Positions 30,495-41,346 of a stretch of 64,000 nt of DNA are shown here, piece after piece. The translations under genes were made by a program, and so were the position numbers. Positions within the stretch are counted from its first letter, which is position 1. Every line of letters starts with the position of its first letter. The notes below the pieces were generated by a model. That model saw only the letters and a program-made list of their open reading frames with translations. It searched no databases and was not told the DNA's origin. Source of the stretch: Trigonopsis variabilis (lineage: Eukaryota > Ascomycota > Trigonopsidomycetes > Trigonopsidales > Trigonopsidaceae); the NCBI GenBank assembly GCA_003707065.3, contig PPXM03000013.1:62001-126000 (forward strand). The letters are read 5' to 3'.

Positions 30495-31557
30495 TTAACC
30501 ACAGTATTCGTTCTTTACCAGACCCTTGGCAGACGTTTGGATCTTAAAAATATGTCCGCCTTGATCATTTGGGTTGCGACAATCTCTCTTGTCGTAACTT
30601 GAAACTACGTAGAGAATGTCATTATTGGGTCCTCCCCAAGTAGTACAAGCTGGGGAGCGACAAGGCATCGAGATCAGTTTGATCAGTTGACCCCGAGGAT
30701 TTAGGACCTTGACGGCTGTACCATTGAACATGGCGATCCAAAGATTACCTTCAGTACTAGAGAATGTTAGTTTTGGCATCTTATCCGGCTGCTGCTTACT
30801 CTGCCACCATTCCATCGGGCTCGTCTACCGTTCCTCTAGCATCGAAGAAGATTTGCTTATTTGAGAGGTTTCCTGACTCAAGGTCAAAATCATATGAATA
30901 GATAAGTTGTCCAGCAGAATCATTCAGGTACATCTTTTTGTTATCAGGGCTCCACGCGAGACCGTTTCCACAAATAAGGCCGTCTTCCATTTCAACGCAT
31001 GACTTGTCTCGTGGATCATATCTCCACAGGCGCCCGAGAGGCTTAAGATCAGGAGGAGCATTCCCGGCTCCCATGGCTAGCTTCTTCACGTCTATTTCAG
31101 CAGCCCAGAGACGGCCAGCAGCATCAACAGCACCATCATTGAACCGGCGGATATGTCGATCAGAAGTAGGGATAATCTCCTTGACCACGTCTAGTTTCCC
31201 GGTCGCTTCATCCATGTAAGCGACGCCTTGGTAGTAGAGACAGATGTACGATCCTTGAATGCCTTTACGGAAAAACATCACAGTGACTGAATCATCAAGG
31301 TCAATCACTCGAAGACCAGGTCTGCTCTTGTTGATGTGGTCCACCGAGGCGATCGACGCATCGGTAGAAGGATCAACGGCATCTCCATTTTCATCCAATT
31401 GAAGGATATGAAGCTGAGGAGGATTCTTGGGTGAGGCCAAACAGTCGACGTAGTGTAGGGTTCGGTCAGACGCTCGATAGATTGGCCCTTCGCCTAAAAC
31501 ACAAGGGCGAGGGAGATAGTAGAACGTCTCGTCGCACTGTTCCTTCGAAAAAGTCAT
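30495..31557 (-). CDS. SMP-30/gluconolactonase/LRE-family hydrolase
   Basis: Exons 30800-31557 and 30495-30756 (minus strand), intron 30757-30799 (43 nt), give 339 residues. Metal-site motifs of the six-bladed propeller are in order: VLGEGPIY (Glu), RHIRRFNDGAVD (Asn), GNGLAWSPD (Asn) and EPDGM (Asp). The last motif is followed, across the intron, by the classic D-TEGNLWIA sequence, confirming the splice. Family members are divalent-metal lactonases acting on sugar lactones, so this enzyme may open a lactone made by a sugar dehydrogenase. Upstream lie several GATA motifs. The start used is the ATG at 31557; five upstream codons have no ATG. Confidence 0.9.
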
Positions 31558-32291
31558 TGAGGTCAAAGACACGGTAGCTTGCTTATTAGTGGTCCCACCC
31601 AGTGCCCGTTATCATTTGCTTATCCTATGTTATCAGTGGATTGACGATTTTTGATCGGTATCAGCCGGGGTCTCCCGCCCACCTTGAAGACGGGCTTGCC
31701 ATCCCACTTTGGCCAGGACCCTGGTAACGTTATCAGTTCGGCCAGCGCCGTGCCAACGTCAGCTAACTCTTCAATCTCATGATAAACCTTTTTTGCAAAT
31801 GATAAACAAGACAAAACACACAAGCTTTTTAGCGTTGCTATATTTAGAACAGGCTATTCTACGAGTCGTAAAACTGAAAATAGTCTCAGTGGTGCACCTC
31901 AGGCCAAGAGCCACGGCTGATTAAGAAGTGTTGCATAAGTGCACCAACATCGAAACGTACATTCTGTGGTGTATGGAACACGTATGGAACATGTAACAGG
32001 TACAGGGTGGAGCCAATACTCTGGATACACGAGCGGTGGACCTTGCTCCTATGGCACTAAATCTAGCTTCAGTCCATTAATCAGTCTGGATCTAAACATG
32101 AACCAGCCATCTGGTACAAATGCTATCGGCTATGGAACAACCCGTCTATTCAGGGATGCGTCTGCTCAAATGAAGACATCAAAGCACGTAATTCGGTTAC
32201 GTTTAGTATTACTGTGTTATCTTCCTCATACATGAACGCGCACCATAATCCAAAACACCAAAATATCTCCAGCGGTCAATAGTTAGTTTAA
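31558..32291. other. Upstream region of SMP-30 gene and 3' region of sugar porter
   Basis: 734 bp without a supported gene. Between 31575 and 31645 there are repeated TTATC words (reverse GATAA), including TTATCATTTGCTTATCC around 31609-31625 and GTTATCAG near 31630. The remainder shows no repeats, RNA gene or domain-coding frame that I can support. Confidence 0.4.
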
Positions 32292-33896
32292 TTATGTTCT
32301 AGGAACTTCAGCATCAGCGTCGTGTACTGAATCGGCCCCAGCAGTGGAAACATTAGAGGCTTCCGGGACAATCTCGTGATGAGAAGATTCAAATTGTTTC
32401 TTTTCAAGCATATCGAGATGTTGAGTGAGCTCAGCCCGAGCGGTAGAGACAAAGTTACTTGTTCTCCAGGCCGGCGTTCCAGACATCCAGATCTCATCAA
32501 TCTCCTCAAGAGTCTTATCCCTTGTTTCGGGGAACAGCAGGAACACTTCAATCGCAGCAACAAACGAGAAAACTCCAAAGAGAATGTACGTCCTCCACTG
32601 AATGTTCTTGAAAGCCGGAGGCACAAAGAGAGCCAAGGCGAAATTGAAAATCCAATTGGCCGATGCGCAAGCACCGTTAGCAATAGCACGTTGGTCCAAG
32701 GGGAAGATTTCCGAAACGTAGATCCAGATACCAGGGCCCCATGTGGGAGCAAAGGTAGCGACAAACAGGTACGAACATGCAATGATACCCTTTGAACCAG
32801 GGCCTTTTTCGACCAGCCACGTGAGGTTTGTGTTTCCATCGATATTAGTGACTGCGTGGCCATGGGTCGCCATCAGACCTGCCACCGCGAATAACCAAAT
32901 GCACATGAGGATAGCGCCCCAGAAGAGCAAAGGCCGGCGGCCCCACTTGTCGATAAAGAGCAAGGCCGGAACAGTCATGGCAACGTTGATGACATATTGG
33001 ATCGAGGAAGAAACAAGGGTGATGTTTCCACTCATGCCCGACATTTCGAAAATATAGACAATATAGTACATCATGACATTCATTCCGCACATCTGCTGCC
33101 AGACTTGAGCGCTCAAGCCGACAAAAGTTCTCCGGAAGTTCTTGCGATTGAACAAGTCCCAGAAGTGCAGTTCTTTTCCTCGCAGCTCCATTAAAACGGT
33201 CTCGCGAATCTCCTCCATTTCGACTAGCACATCAGGGTTGTGTCTGTCGCCCTTGGCATTGACATTGGCGACAATCTCCAGACACTCGTCCCATCGCTGA
33301 TTCTTGGCGAGCCATCTTGGTGATTCCGGTAACGGGATCAACAGGACGAATAATAAGACACCAGGAACCATCATCAGGCCCCAAGCCAAGCGGAACCCAG
33401 AAGGGCCTTTGATGTAAGAGCAGCCATACGAAATATAAAACATAATCAAAATACCCCAGGTGACGGCCCACTGGAAAAACCCAACCAGCCGTCCCCGAAT
33501 GGCTTTGGGAGACATTTCGGCAACATACACCGGGACCTGCGAGGAACAGAAACCAATGCAGATGCCAGCAATGAAACGACCGCAAATCAGCTGTGCCACG
33601 TTTTGGGCAGAGCACTGAATGGCGCTGCCAATGATCCACAGAGTGGACGAATACTGGATCGTGTATTTTCGGCCAATGTAATCAGAAACATACCCAGAAA
33701 CAAGAGACGCGCAGAACGACCCTCCTGCCATGGCGGCAGTGATACCGCCCTGGGTGATTGTATTGGGGTCGTTGAAGTAGTCTCGGTACGCATCGGTGCC
33801 AATAAAGGCCGAGACCGACGAAATATCAAACCCGAACAACATGGCGCCCATGGTGGCAGCCAACGTTGTCACGTACGGATTGTAAACCTTCCTCAT
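32292..33896 (-). CDS. MFS sugar porter (hexose/monosaccharide transporter)
   Basis: 534 residues, one exon, twelve predicted membrane segments. Sugar-porter signatures are complete: GFDISSVSAFIGT in TM1, SDYIGRKYTIQ in the first loop, ICGRFIAGICIGFCS, VYVAEMSPKAIRGRLVG, PESPRWLAKNQRW, the QMCGMNVMMYYIVY segment of TM7, DKWGRRPLLF and PETRDKTLEEIDEIW at the end of TM12. The sequence resembles the fungal proton-coupled or facilitative hexose carriers; the sugar cannot be deduced. It sits next to the SMP-30 lactonase-like gene, both on the minus strand. The N-terminus is short, as in the Stl1/Rco3-like group. Confidence 0.92.
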   Translation of the reverse strand: MRKVYNPYVTTLAATMGAMLFGFDISSVSAFIGTDAYRDYFNDPNTITQGGITAAMAGGSFCASLVSGYVSDYIGRKYTIQYSSTLWIIGSAIQCSAQNVAQLICGRFIAGICIGFCSSQVPVYVAEMSPKAIRGRLVGFFQWAVTWGILIMFYISYGCSYIKGPSGFRLAWGLMMVPGVLLFVLLIPLPESPRWLAKNQRWDECLEIVANVNAKGDRHNPDVLVEMEEIRETVLMELRGKELHFWDLFNRKNFRRTFVGLSAQVWQQMCGMNVMMYYIVYIFEMSGMSGNITLVSSSIQYVINVAMTVPALLFIDKWGRRPLLFWGAILMCIWLFAVAGLMATHGHAVTNIDGNTNLTWLVEKGPGSKGIIACSYLFVATFAPTWGPGIWIYVSEIFPLDQRAIANGACASANWIFNFALALFVPPAFKNIQWRTYILFGVFSFVAAIEVFLLFPETRDKTLEEIDEIWMSGTPAWRTSNFVSTARAELTQHLDMLEKKQFESSHHEIVPEASNVSTAGADSVHDADAEVPRT

Positions 33897-36097
33897 CTTC
33901 TAGCAGTGACAATAAACTTTATCCAGCTGTGCAAAGGCAAAAGATGATCAGTGCCCAGGAGGACGAGGGCCCACGTCTTTTAAAGGGTTACCCCTCCTTA
34001 CAGGGAATCATTTCAAGGTCCGACTTAATCATCTGATACGTCCCCACGGCACCTATTTGATGATGACAGTAGTGAGCCGGCCAAGAGAGGATTTCCCAAT
34101 CTGCATCCGCAAGCCCCTCCCCCACCTCGGTCCATTCCAGGCATGTTCAAGACAAAAGAAAAAAAACCGCATTCTCGAGCGTTCTAAAATAATCGAATAA
34201 ACCTGCTAGACAGCTACGAGTCTTTCGTTTAGCCGGCGGGTTTTACCTTTTTCGGCAAAGTGCGGTGGGGTCGCCTCAGATCTCCCAAGCCATCCACGGT
34301 TATGGAACAGTAGCTTCCGTCAGGGCACAGAACAATTCATGTTCCGAGATCTTGCCCCACCAAAGAAGGAGAGTATTATATCAACCAAAAAGCACCCACC
34401 TTCCCAAACCATGCTTGACGTCACCGACGCTACCGATGCAACGTTTCATTTTCTTCGTATTATGGCACTGAACAAGACCTGGTATCTCGAGTGGGTGATT
34501 AGATTTAAAATCAACGTTTCACAATGCTTTCTCTTTAGTAATTATTGTCTTTTCTGCGGCCAAGCTGATGTGGTGATCATGTCAGTGCAAGATTTCCTCA
34601 GACAAATATTTCCCTGTAACAGCTGATCCATATCTCCCCGGAGGAGAGTTTATGCGGCAAACCTGGATGCAGCCCCAGGGACGGCCTGTAAAGATGTCAC
34701 AAGACTTGATGGTGCGCTCGCAGCTACTCGGTGCGGGGATCGCCATAATCAGAGATCTTCATTCAATCTCCGTTCTGGCGATTCCCAGGATTATTAGAGA
34801 CGCACACGTTTGGATCGGGCCGTGTATCAAGGGGTCAAAAGCTTAAATTCATTCGTCCGTATAGTTGCCTCTCCATTTTCGGGTGGCCAAGATACAACTA
34901 AGTTGCGGCAATTAATCCGAGATACACGCCGAGAAAGAGTGCCGATTCTGGGCTGGGGCACGCATCTTCGTATTGTATGGGACAATTGGTGTCGCTGGCA
35001 CTACCTACTCTGAAGATGCCAGGCCAAATGTCGCGAGACGTTGGGATTGAAATGGACAATCTTCTGTGATAAAAGAAGTTTAATAATGTAAACAACGGCG
35101 CTCTTTGCAAAAGTGACGGAGCAGTCGTAGACATTGCCACCAGCAGAAGTGGGATTGCCGAGAGCCCTGACCTGAAGAGCTACACGCTCGTAGATAGAAG
35201 ATTCTATTGCACCTGATTCGTTGCTGCTTACAGCAATTCGTTCTCTTGGCTCTCCCATCTTGGATCTCAAATATGGCATCCTTCATTCTAGCACCGTCTA
35301 GACTTGCTCGTTAACTCCTTGGAACTATATCAAAGGGTATTTTCCGACTTGCCATTCGCGAGATCGGTTATGTATCACCGTATTGCGTTCTGGGTATATT
35401 CAGGACAAGGGCAAGACTGCAAAAAGAAGAGGTGATATGTTCATCAAGAGGTCTGTGAAACGATCATTGAGTTGATCACTGAGATGCTCCAGTTAATCTC
35501 ATGGCTGCTACTGCTGGTAAGCTCCCTCGTGTGAGTTTCCATATCTCTAGATGCCTTTTCCGTAAAGATCCTTTCATCGAGGTGTTTCACCGCCAGTAGA
35601 CTGTATCCTACTAATCCTCGCCTCTGTTGTCTATAGCGACCCACAAGACAAAGAAGACAAAAATCCTGCGGCATAGGGTAAACTGTATTCAGGAGAGCGG
35701 GAGCTTCTGGTCTGGTTCAAGGATCGACCTCTACAGTGTCGATCACCGAACTCAAATGTGATTATACTCTTTCACATAACACCATTTGCATATAAATGAT
35801 CGGTCTGATTAATTGATTCTCTCTGCAGGCTTGCTAGAGGTACATCTTGGAGAAGTTGACTCGCTAGATCCTTTCTACAGGCAGCAATAACAGCAACATC
35901 AGTCGCCCATATGGGAAAAGTTATAAATGACTCAACTTTGCTAATTGTGTGCCATAGATAATATCTACATCATGCGATTATTCCTGCTTTGACATGTATC
36001 GGAGTCCGCGGAATTCTGTCCCTTGATATCGGAGACAGCTGTTATCTATCAGACTGGCGGTGCGTGCACCTTGAGAGAAATTGAGATCAGAGAACTT
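33897..36097. other. 2.2 kb stretch without a supported gene
   Basis: This is the longest gene-free stretch in the window, between the divergently transcribed sugar porter and the first DAL81/TamA-like regulator. Several short frames exist (for example minus 35001-35279 and minus 35444-35674) but none shows a domain, a good start context or splice-linked extension. No tRNA-like B box, tandem array or terminal inverted repeat was recognised. It may carry long upstream control sequences, an undetected non-coding RNA, or decayed sequence. Confidence 0.45.
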
Positions 36098-38329
36098 ATG
36101 AGTGGGGACGGCAAAGCACAAAAGCCCCGGACGAGGCCATATTTCAGGAGAAATCGAAAAGACAGGCCTTGCGATGGGTGTCGAAGACGAAAGACAAGAT
36201 GTGTTAGATCACCAGATACTCGGATCTGTCTGATGTGCAAGACTCACGACGAAGAGTGCACGACGAATCTTGCTCCTCCAGCCAGGAAAAACCCAAAGCG
36301 GCCGTCGTTTGTGACCGCGGAAGACCGGGGCTGCAATTCGACGTCCCAGAATAAGGAGGATTCGAACAGTGAAACCTCCGACAAACCGACCCACAGTGAA
36401 CTCCCTTTGCCCTTAAGGGGGGACGATAGTACGCCGAGCCCGGAAAATGGTATGTTCTTTGACATTATAGTCTGACCGCTCAGTCGGCACTTGGGGCAAC
36501 GAAGTCGAATATAACGAGAAATATAGCGACTTGTTTCTGGCCATGAATGATACATATTATTCTCAATTGCTGGATCATGGCCGATTCGATATCAATTACA
36601 GCTTTCTCAGCGAACGTGCGAGCGCTTCCGGTGGACGGGTGTCTCTGAATCCAGACTGTTATCTACGTTTTGTGGCACCAGATATCACCTTCTCCATGAC
36701 CCGGGATATACAAATAACCGAAGATCAAAAATACCTTCGTCGGATAGCTGAACTTATAGGGCCCTTCTCTGACAAGCTGTTTAATCTCTACTTTGACATT
36801 GTCCATCCTTCTTACCCCATTATTCACAAGGTACTTGCTTCATTTTGTCTTTTACTAAGTGAACAGGCTTCTTTCTTTTCCAAATTTCGACAGGGTGTTC
36901 TTAATCCGGCACTTCTGGCTGCCATCTACTGCTTAGCGTTGAATTGGTGGGATTATGATAGCTCGCTTGCTCGGCACGAGCGTCCGTCAACAGAGGCCTT
37001 GACTGAACTTACATTTGAGGCTGTCAAAGATATGCTGAAACGGCCCAGGCTCTCTTCGATCCAAGCAGGCCTATTGCTTCTTCAGCGAAATCAAGAGGTG
37101 TTTCCCTCCAACAATTCACTGGAGAATCGGATCTTTCTGTCAGACCTCATCATGGCTGCCCAAAAACTTGGCTTGTTCCTAGATTGCAGGTAAGTGTTCT
37201 GGCTTACTGACGCAGCTAATGTCAGCACTTGGAATATCCCTTCTTGGGAAGTACCTCCGCGCAGAAGAGTTGCGTGGGCTCTCTATATTCAAGATAGATG
37301 GTAACTATCCTCTCTTCCGTGGGCTAACTCTCAAGGACATCTTCCCTGCAAGGAATGCCGTGCATTATCCAAGACAAAGACTGGCTCGTACCTATGCTTG
37401 ACCAGGATGATTTTGGATCAGACGTGACCTCTTATAAAGGTTTGAGCGGTGCAAATCTATTCATCGAAATGGCAAAGCTCACCGTTATCCTTTCTCGGCT
37501 GCTCGATGCCATGGATTCGCTCTCTCGTCTGCATAAAGATACAATTAAGCCATCCTCTTTGGAAGAGCTGCTGTCTCCCCTCCAGCAACAGGTGAGATAC
37601 TGGTATTCCGAGTGGCAGCTCTTCAATGATTATAATACCATGGACGATCAATCTCTGTGGACGCCTGGATATCTTCAGATTTCTTATTTTACCATAGAGG
37701 CCAAGATCCAGAGATTGGCCTTGCAGGTTTTGATCGACTCGAGATGCACCTCATTAATCGACCAATCCCGGCGTTCCTGCCAGTTCATTGCAAACACCTT
37801 TGTCACATTCATTAAGGGTCTTAGCCTGAATTCACTCGAGGCCTTTTGGATGTCTCATTCCAAGGAATGTCTTCGTGACCTAGGGCTGTTTATCCTTTAT
37901 CTGCTCTTTACGTCCTCCTCTAAAGAAGAAGCCCTGATCTACCACAAGTTGCAGAAAGCCTATATCTGGCAGCTCCGCCTATCCAGCCGTACTTCTTCTT
38001 TATTCAAGAGCACTTTAATTAACATCGAGTCATCTCTTGATGATATCCAAACGTTAATTGAGAAGAAAATAGCGGAGGCAGATTCATCGGCCGAGATCAA
38101 CCCTGCTGTTCCGTTCACCTCCTCATCCATGGCGTCTCAAGTGGGCGTGAGCCCTGTCCCATCGCTCTTTCTTGAAATAAGTCCTACCAACCAAACCAAG
38201 GACGCAGATAGGTCTGTTTTAGCTGGGCAGGCCATGTCATTTACAAACTTTTTGGAATCGCTCCAAGACCTCCCCAATCCAGCTTTGGAAGAGAATCTGG
38301 AGGCCCAATTTCAGACGCTATCATCCTAG
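36098..38329 (+). CDS. Zn2Cys6 transcription factor, DAL81/TamA-like, copy 1
   Basis: Five exons: 36098-36449, 36484-36830, 36867-37189, 37226-37300, 37336-38329; introns 34, 36, 36 and 35 nt; 696 residues. The zinc cluster is C25, C28, C35, C44, C47, C54 (CDGCRRRKTRC...CLMCKTHDEEC), preceded by basic residues. The regulatory domain includes IVHPSYPIIHK, ALLAAIYCLALNWW, LSSIQAGLLLLQ and RRRVAWALYIQDRW. Each splice was chosen because it restores alignment with the regulator at 52540-54468. DAL81/TamA proteins are co-activators of urea, allantoin, GABA and leucine-use genes, and placement beside the hydantoin cluster fits this. The second intron is 36 nt with no stop, so it could be retained in frame, adding 12 residues. 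The family label is by pattern. Confidence 0.85.
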
Positions 38330-38773
38330 CGCAGATTTTTTCATTCCATCAGGGCATGGCGTCTCCAAGCTGCTATTCTAGACTGGATTTCCCTTCTTTC
38401 AAAATAGAAACAATAGAAATGAAAGGATAGAGTCGGGTTCTGGGAGCAGAATGCTACAAGCACTAAGAGAAACAGCTGATCTCAGAATATCGTGTTTGGC
38501 TATATGGATCCCAGGCTCGACCATATAAGTGTAATATAAGCATTGAAAGTGATACAGTAACCTATAGTCTACTCATACTGTACATCTGAATCTGAGAAAC
38601 GATATATATTGGCTTGTAGTTTGTACGACAAGGTTCAGTTGTAGTATTATTTCTTTTGAAGATAAACATATATATATTTGTATGCTTTTAATAGACTAAG
38701 TGGAGGATTATTTCCATAGTCGTAACAGCCAAAGAAAAAGACATGAGATGCTTCAACTTATAGCAAAATAAAC
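38330..38773. other. Convergent 3' region between the regulator and hydantoinase genes
   Basis: 444 bp, AT-rich, no ORF worth reporting. TATATATATT-type sequence near 38668-38680 and several TATA-rich words fit polyadenylation signals. Confidence 0.45.
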
Positions 38774-40376
38774 TTACTCTAAGTAGCCATTCTGTTGTTC
38801 TTCAGGCCTCCAGTCATTCAAAAAGACGTTTCTAGGCTGTTTTAAAAGATTTCCAACTCTTCTAACAAACTTTCCTGTGCCTTTCTGCGCGATTAGCCCA
38901 CCATGATCCCGATCCCACACGATTTCTCCGCGAAGGATCGTAAAGCGAGGCCAATTCTTGACTACCACACCTTCAAAGGGGGTATAGTCAATGTTATGAT
39001 GAAGCATACCGTTTGTTATCTCGATTTCCCGATTATCGTCATCAGGATACCATATGACCAGGTCCGCGTCATACCCAGGAGCAATGCATCCTTTCTTATC
39101 GAGCCCATATAGTAACGCTGGATTAGAGCAAGAAACTTCGACAAACTTCTGGATACTTATTTTCTTGTCAGAGACTCCCCTGTATCCTAAGGGCATTCTT
39201 GTTTCGACTCCAGGCAGGCCATTGGGGATATCGTAAAAATGCGCAACATTATCTATAAGACCTTTCTTTTTACCCTGCTTGTGATCAAATTTTGATGGGC
39301 AATGGTCAGATGAAAAAGTGGTAAAGGTTCCGTTGGCAATGCCGTCCCACAACGCATCGATATCATCCTTTGTTTCTCGGAGAGGAGGTGAACATATATA
39401 TTTGGCGCCTTCAAAGTTTGGTTTCTTCATCTGATCCGACAAAAGATAGAGGTATTGTGGACATGTCTCTGCGGTGATGGGTAGAAGTCTGGTCTGAGCC
39501 GAACGGATATGATCTCGAGTTTGCCGATTTGATACGTGGACAATGAGAATAGGAGTGTCCATGAGTTCTGACAAGCAGATTGCCCGATAGGATGCTTCGG
39601 TCTCGGCTATTGCTGGCCGTGAAACAGAATGATAAAAAGGATCTGTTTTGTTTTGTTTTTTCAACTCGTTTATCAGACTGCAGTTAGATAACATAAAGCT
39701 TTCATCTCTCACAATTTGATCATGTCCCAGTTCTCAGCATGGATCATGGTCGTCATACCGAGTTTCCTTGTTTGAACCATTAGTCTCATTATATTCTCAT
39801 CACTCAATTGGCGACCTTCATATGTCATGTATGCTTTCACGCTGGAGACCCCATCTTTGAAAACAAGAGCCAACTCCTTATTCACAACAGTGGCAGTTGG
39901 GTTTGTCACAATCAGATGGAACCCATAGTCACAGTACGTTTGTCCAGTAGCCTTTTCATGAGATTCCGCGACCCACACACGATCTTACCTTCTTGTGATA
40001 ATCTGCTACTACCTTGGTGACGCTTTGATCGCTGGGACTCTGAGCAGCAAAACTTATGATCGTCGTCGTTCCTCCACATATTGCTGACCGAGTGCCAGAC
40101 TCAAACGAGTCTCCCGTCAGGGCAGTGCTATGTCCTTGATCGATATGGCAGTGGGAATCAACTCCGCCCGGAGTAACATAAGCTCCTTGTGCGTCAATGA
40201 CTTTTTTGGCGCTTCTAGCCAATCCACAGCCAATGCAAGTGATTATTCCGTCCACAATCGCGATATCAGAATTAGGTGGATAAAGAATTTGGCCAGCATT
40301 AACCTTAATATCAATAATCGAACACGTCCAACTAACAAACCACCACGCCGTTGGTAATTACGGTATCAAAGCTCAT
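38774..40376 (-). CDS. D-hydantoinase / dihydropyrimidinase
   Basis: Four exons on the minus strand: 40341-40376, 39989-40303, 39713-39951, 38774-39677; introns 37, 37 and 35 nt; 497 residues. The binuclear metal site is complete: H63 and H65 (DSHCHID), the lysine to be carboxylated K156 (SSVKAYMTY), H188 (MIHAENWD), H244 (LIVHVSN) and D321 (SSDHCP). CDYGFH is the family motif after exon 3 begins. These cytosolic amidohydrolases open hydantoin or dihydropyrimidine rings. The next metabolic gene encodes an N-carbamoyl-D-amino-acid hydrolase rather than a beta-ureidopropionase, which favours a hydantoinase role over uracil breakdown. An inverted repeat of GATA sites lies about 200 bp upstream. 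Confidence 0.92.
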
Positions 40377-40714
40377 TCTCTTCGACGAATTCAGCGAGAA
40401 GCAACTTTCTGCGTCGTCTGCCGGTATAAAAGGAGTTGGTCTTTTCGGACCTTATCGCCGAACACGGCATCCTCTGCTCGATCTCTTTTGATCTGGCCTT
40501 CCTTTCCCCGAAGACCTCTCAAAGCTCGAACTTTTCCCTCGGTTACTCGGTTACACGGCTAGTGGATCGCTCGTTATCTTATCGCATGTAACGCTGCGAT
40601 AAGGAGTATCATCGAGTGTCTGAGTCTGTGCCTACATTGAATGACACGAGATTAAGAAATTTGCTTTTATTTTACAGCCACACGGACTGACTATTTACAT
40701 GCTAGAATTTCGAT
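40377..40714. promoter_or_regulatory. Promoter of the hydantoinase gene with GATA sites
   Basis: 338 bp between the hydantoinase start and the 3' end of the second RidA gene. GATA-type words are at 40451-40456, 40573-40578 and within the inverted repeat 40578-40603 (listed separately). No gene is present. Confidence 0.5.
40578..40603. promoter_or_regulatory. Perfect 9-bp inverted repeat of GATA sites
   Basis: CTTATCGCA at 40578-40586 and its exact reverse complement TGCGATAAG at 40595-40603, with an 8-bp spacer. Each arm holds one GATAAG core, and a GTTATC overlaps the left arm. Its position about 200 bp upstream of the hydantoinase ATG suits a binding site for a pair of GATA factors. Confidence 0.6.
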
Positions 40715-41136
40715 TTATTGTAGTGCGCTGCATTCTATTTCAATCAGAGCACCACGGGGGAGGCCTGAAACAGCCACACAAGTTCTTGCAGGCTTCATGT
40801 CGGGAAAGTAAGTGGCATAGATCTTGTTGATTGCCGCAAAGTCATCCATGGTTCTTAAAAAGACATTCACTTTGACTATTTTTTCCAAGCTTGTATTAGC
40901 AGCTTTCAAAATGAGCTTGATATTTTCAAGGCTTTGAACCTAAATGGTAAGCAGTTTCACTAAACTTTTTGTACCGTCTGCTCTTCTACCGTGTCTGGCA
41001 GCTTGCCGGTGTCTGGACATGTTCCTGTCTGACCCGACAAAAAGACCATTCCCGAGCATGAGATCGCTTGCGAAATGACAGGGTTTGGCGATGGCGCGGC
41101 CGAGGTGAAGATAACTTTGGGCACTTCTTCTGACAT
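40715..41136 (-). CDS. RidA/YjgF-family enamine/imine deaminase, copy 2
   Basis: Exons 40975-41136 and 40715-40939 (minus strand), intron 40940-40974 (35 nt, GTACAA...TTTAG), give 128 residues. The protein has the RidA frame: AAPSPNPVISQAIS, VFLSGQTGTCPDTGKL, then KPARTCVAVSGLP with the key arginine and ALIEIECSAL with the glutamate. The intron lies at the same place as in copy 1 at 27373-27793 (right after the SGQT...GKL region), yet the sequences differ strongly. It sits between hydantoinase and N-carbamoyl-D-amino-acid hydrolase and is divergent from the latter, across 210 bp. A job in removing imines formed when D-amino acids are oxidised would fit; this is inferred. Confidence 0.92.
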
Positions 41137-41346
41137 ACTTTTCTGAAAAACGTACAGTAGAACCCTAGCTTTTTGTACTCATCAGTATTCTGGATCTCGC
41201 TTTGTTAACCGCCGGCAAGGCCCTGACCATCATTATTGCCGAGTGCGTAACGGCTAATTCCCGCTTACGCTAAGAGAGTGTTATATATTTTGAAGAGAAC
41301 AGACGATGAACAAGATAATCACGTTCCACTCTTACTGAAGTTCTCA
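41137..41346. promoter_or_regulatory. Divergent promoter of RidA copy 2 and carbamoylase
   Basis: 210 bp shared by the two genes. AACCGCCGGCAAG at about 41207-41219 is a CCGCCGG element, similar in make-up to GC-rich elements recognised by Uga3/Dal81-type regulators in yeast; a TTGCCGAG lies some 20 bp further on. Confidence 0.4.

Noticed and set aside
35001-35674. Two minus-strand frames (35001-35279 and 35444-35674) as a possible spliced gene
   Set aside because: I could not join them with credible splice signals and neither shows a recognisable fold.
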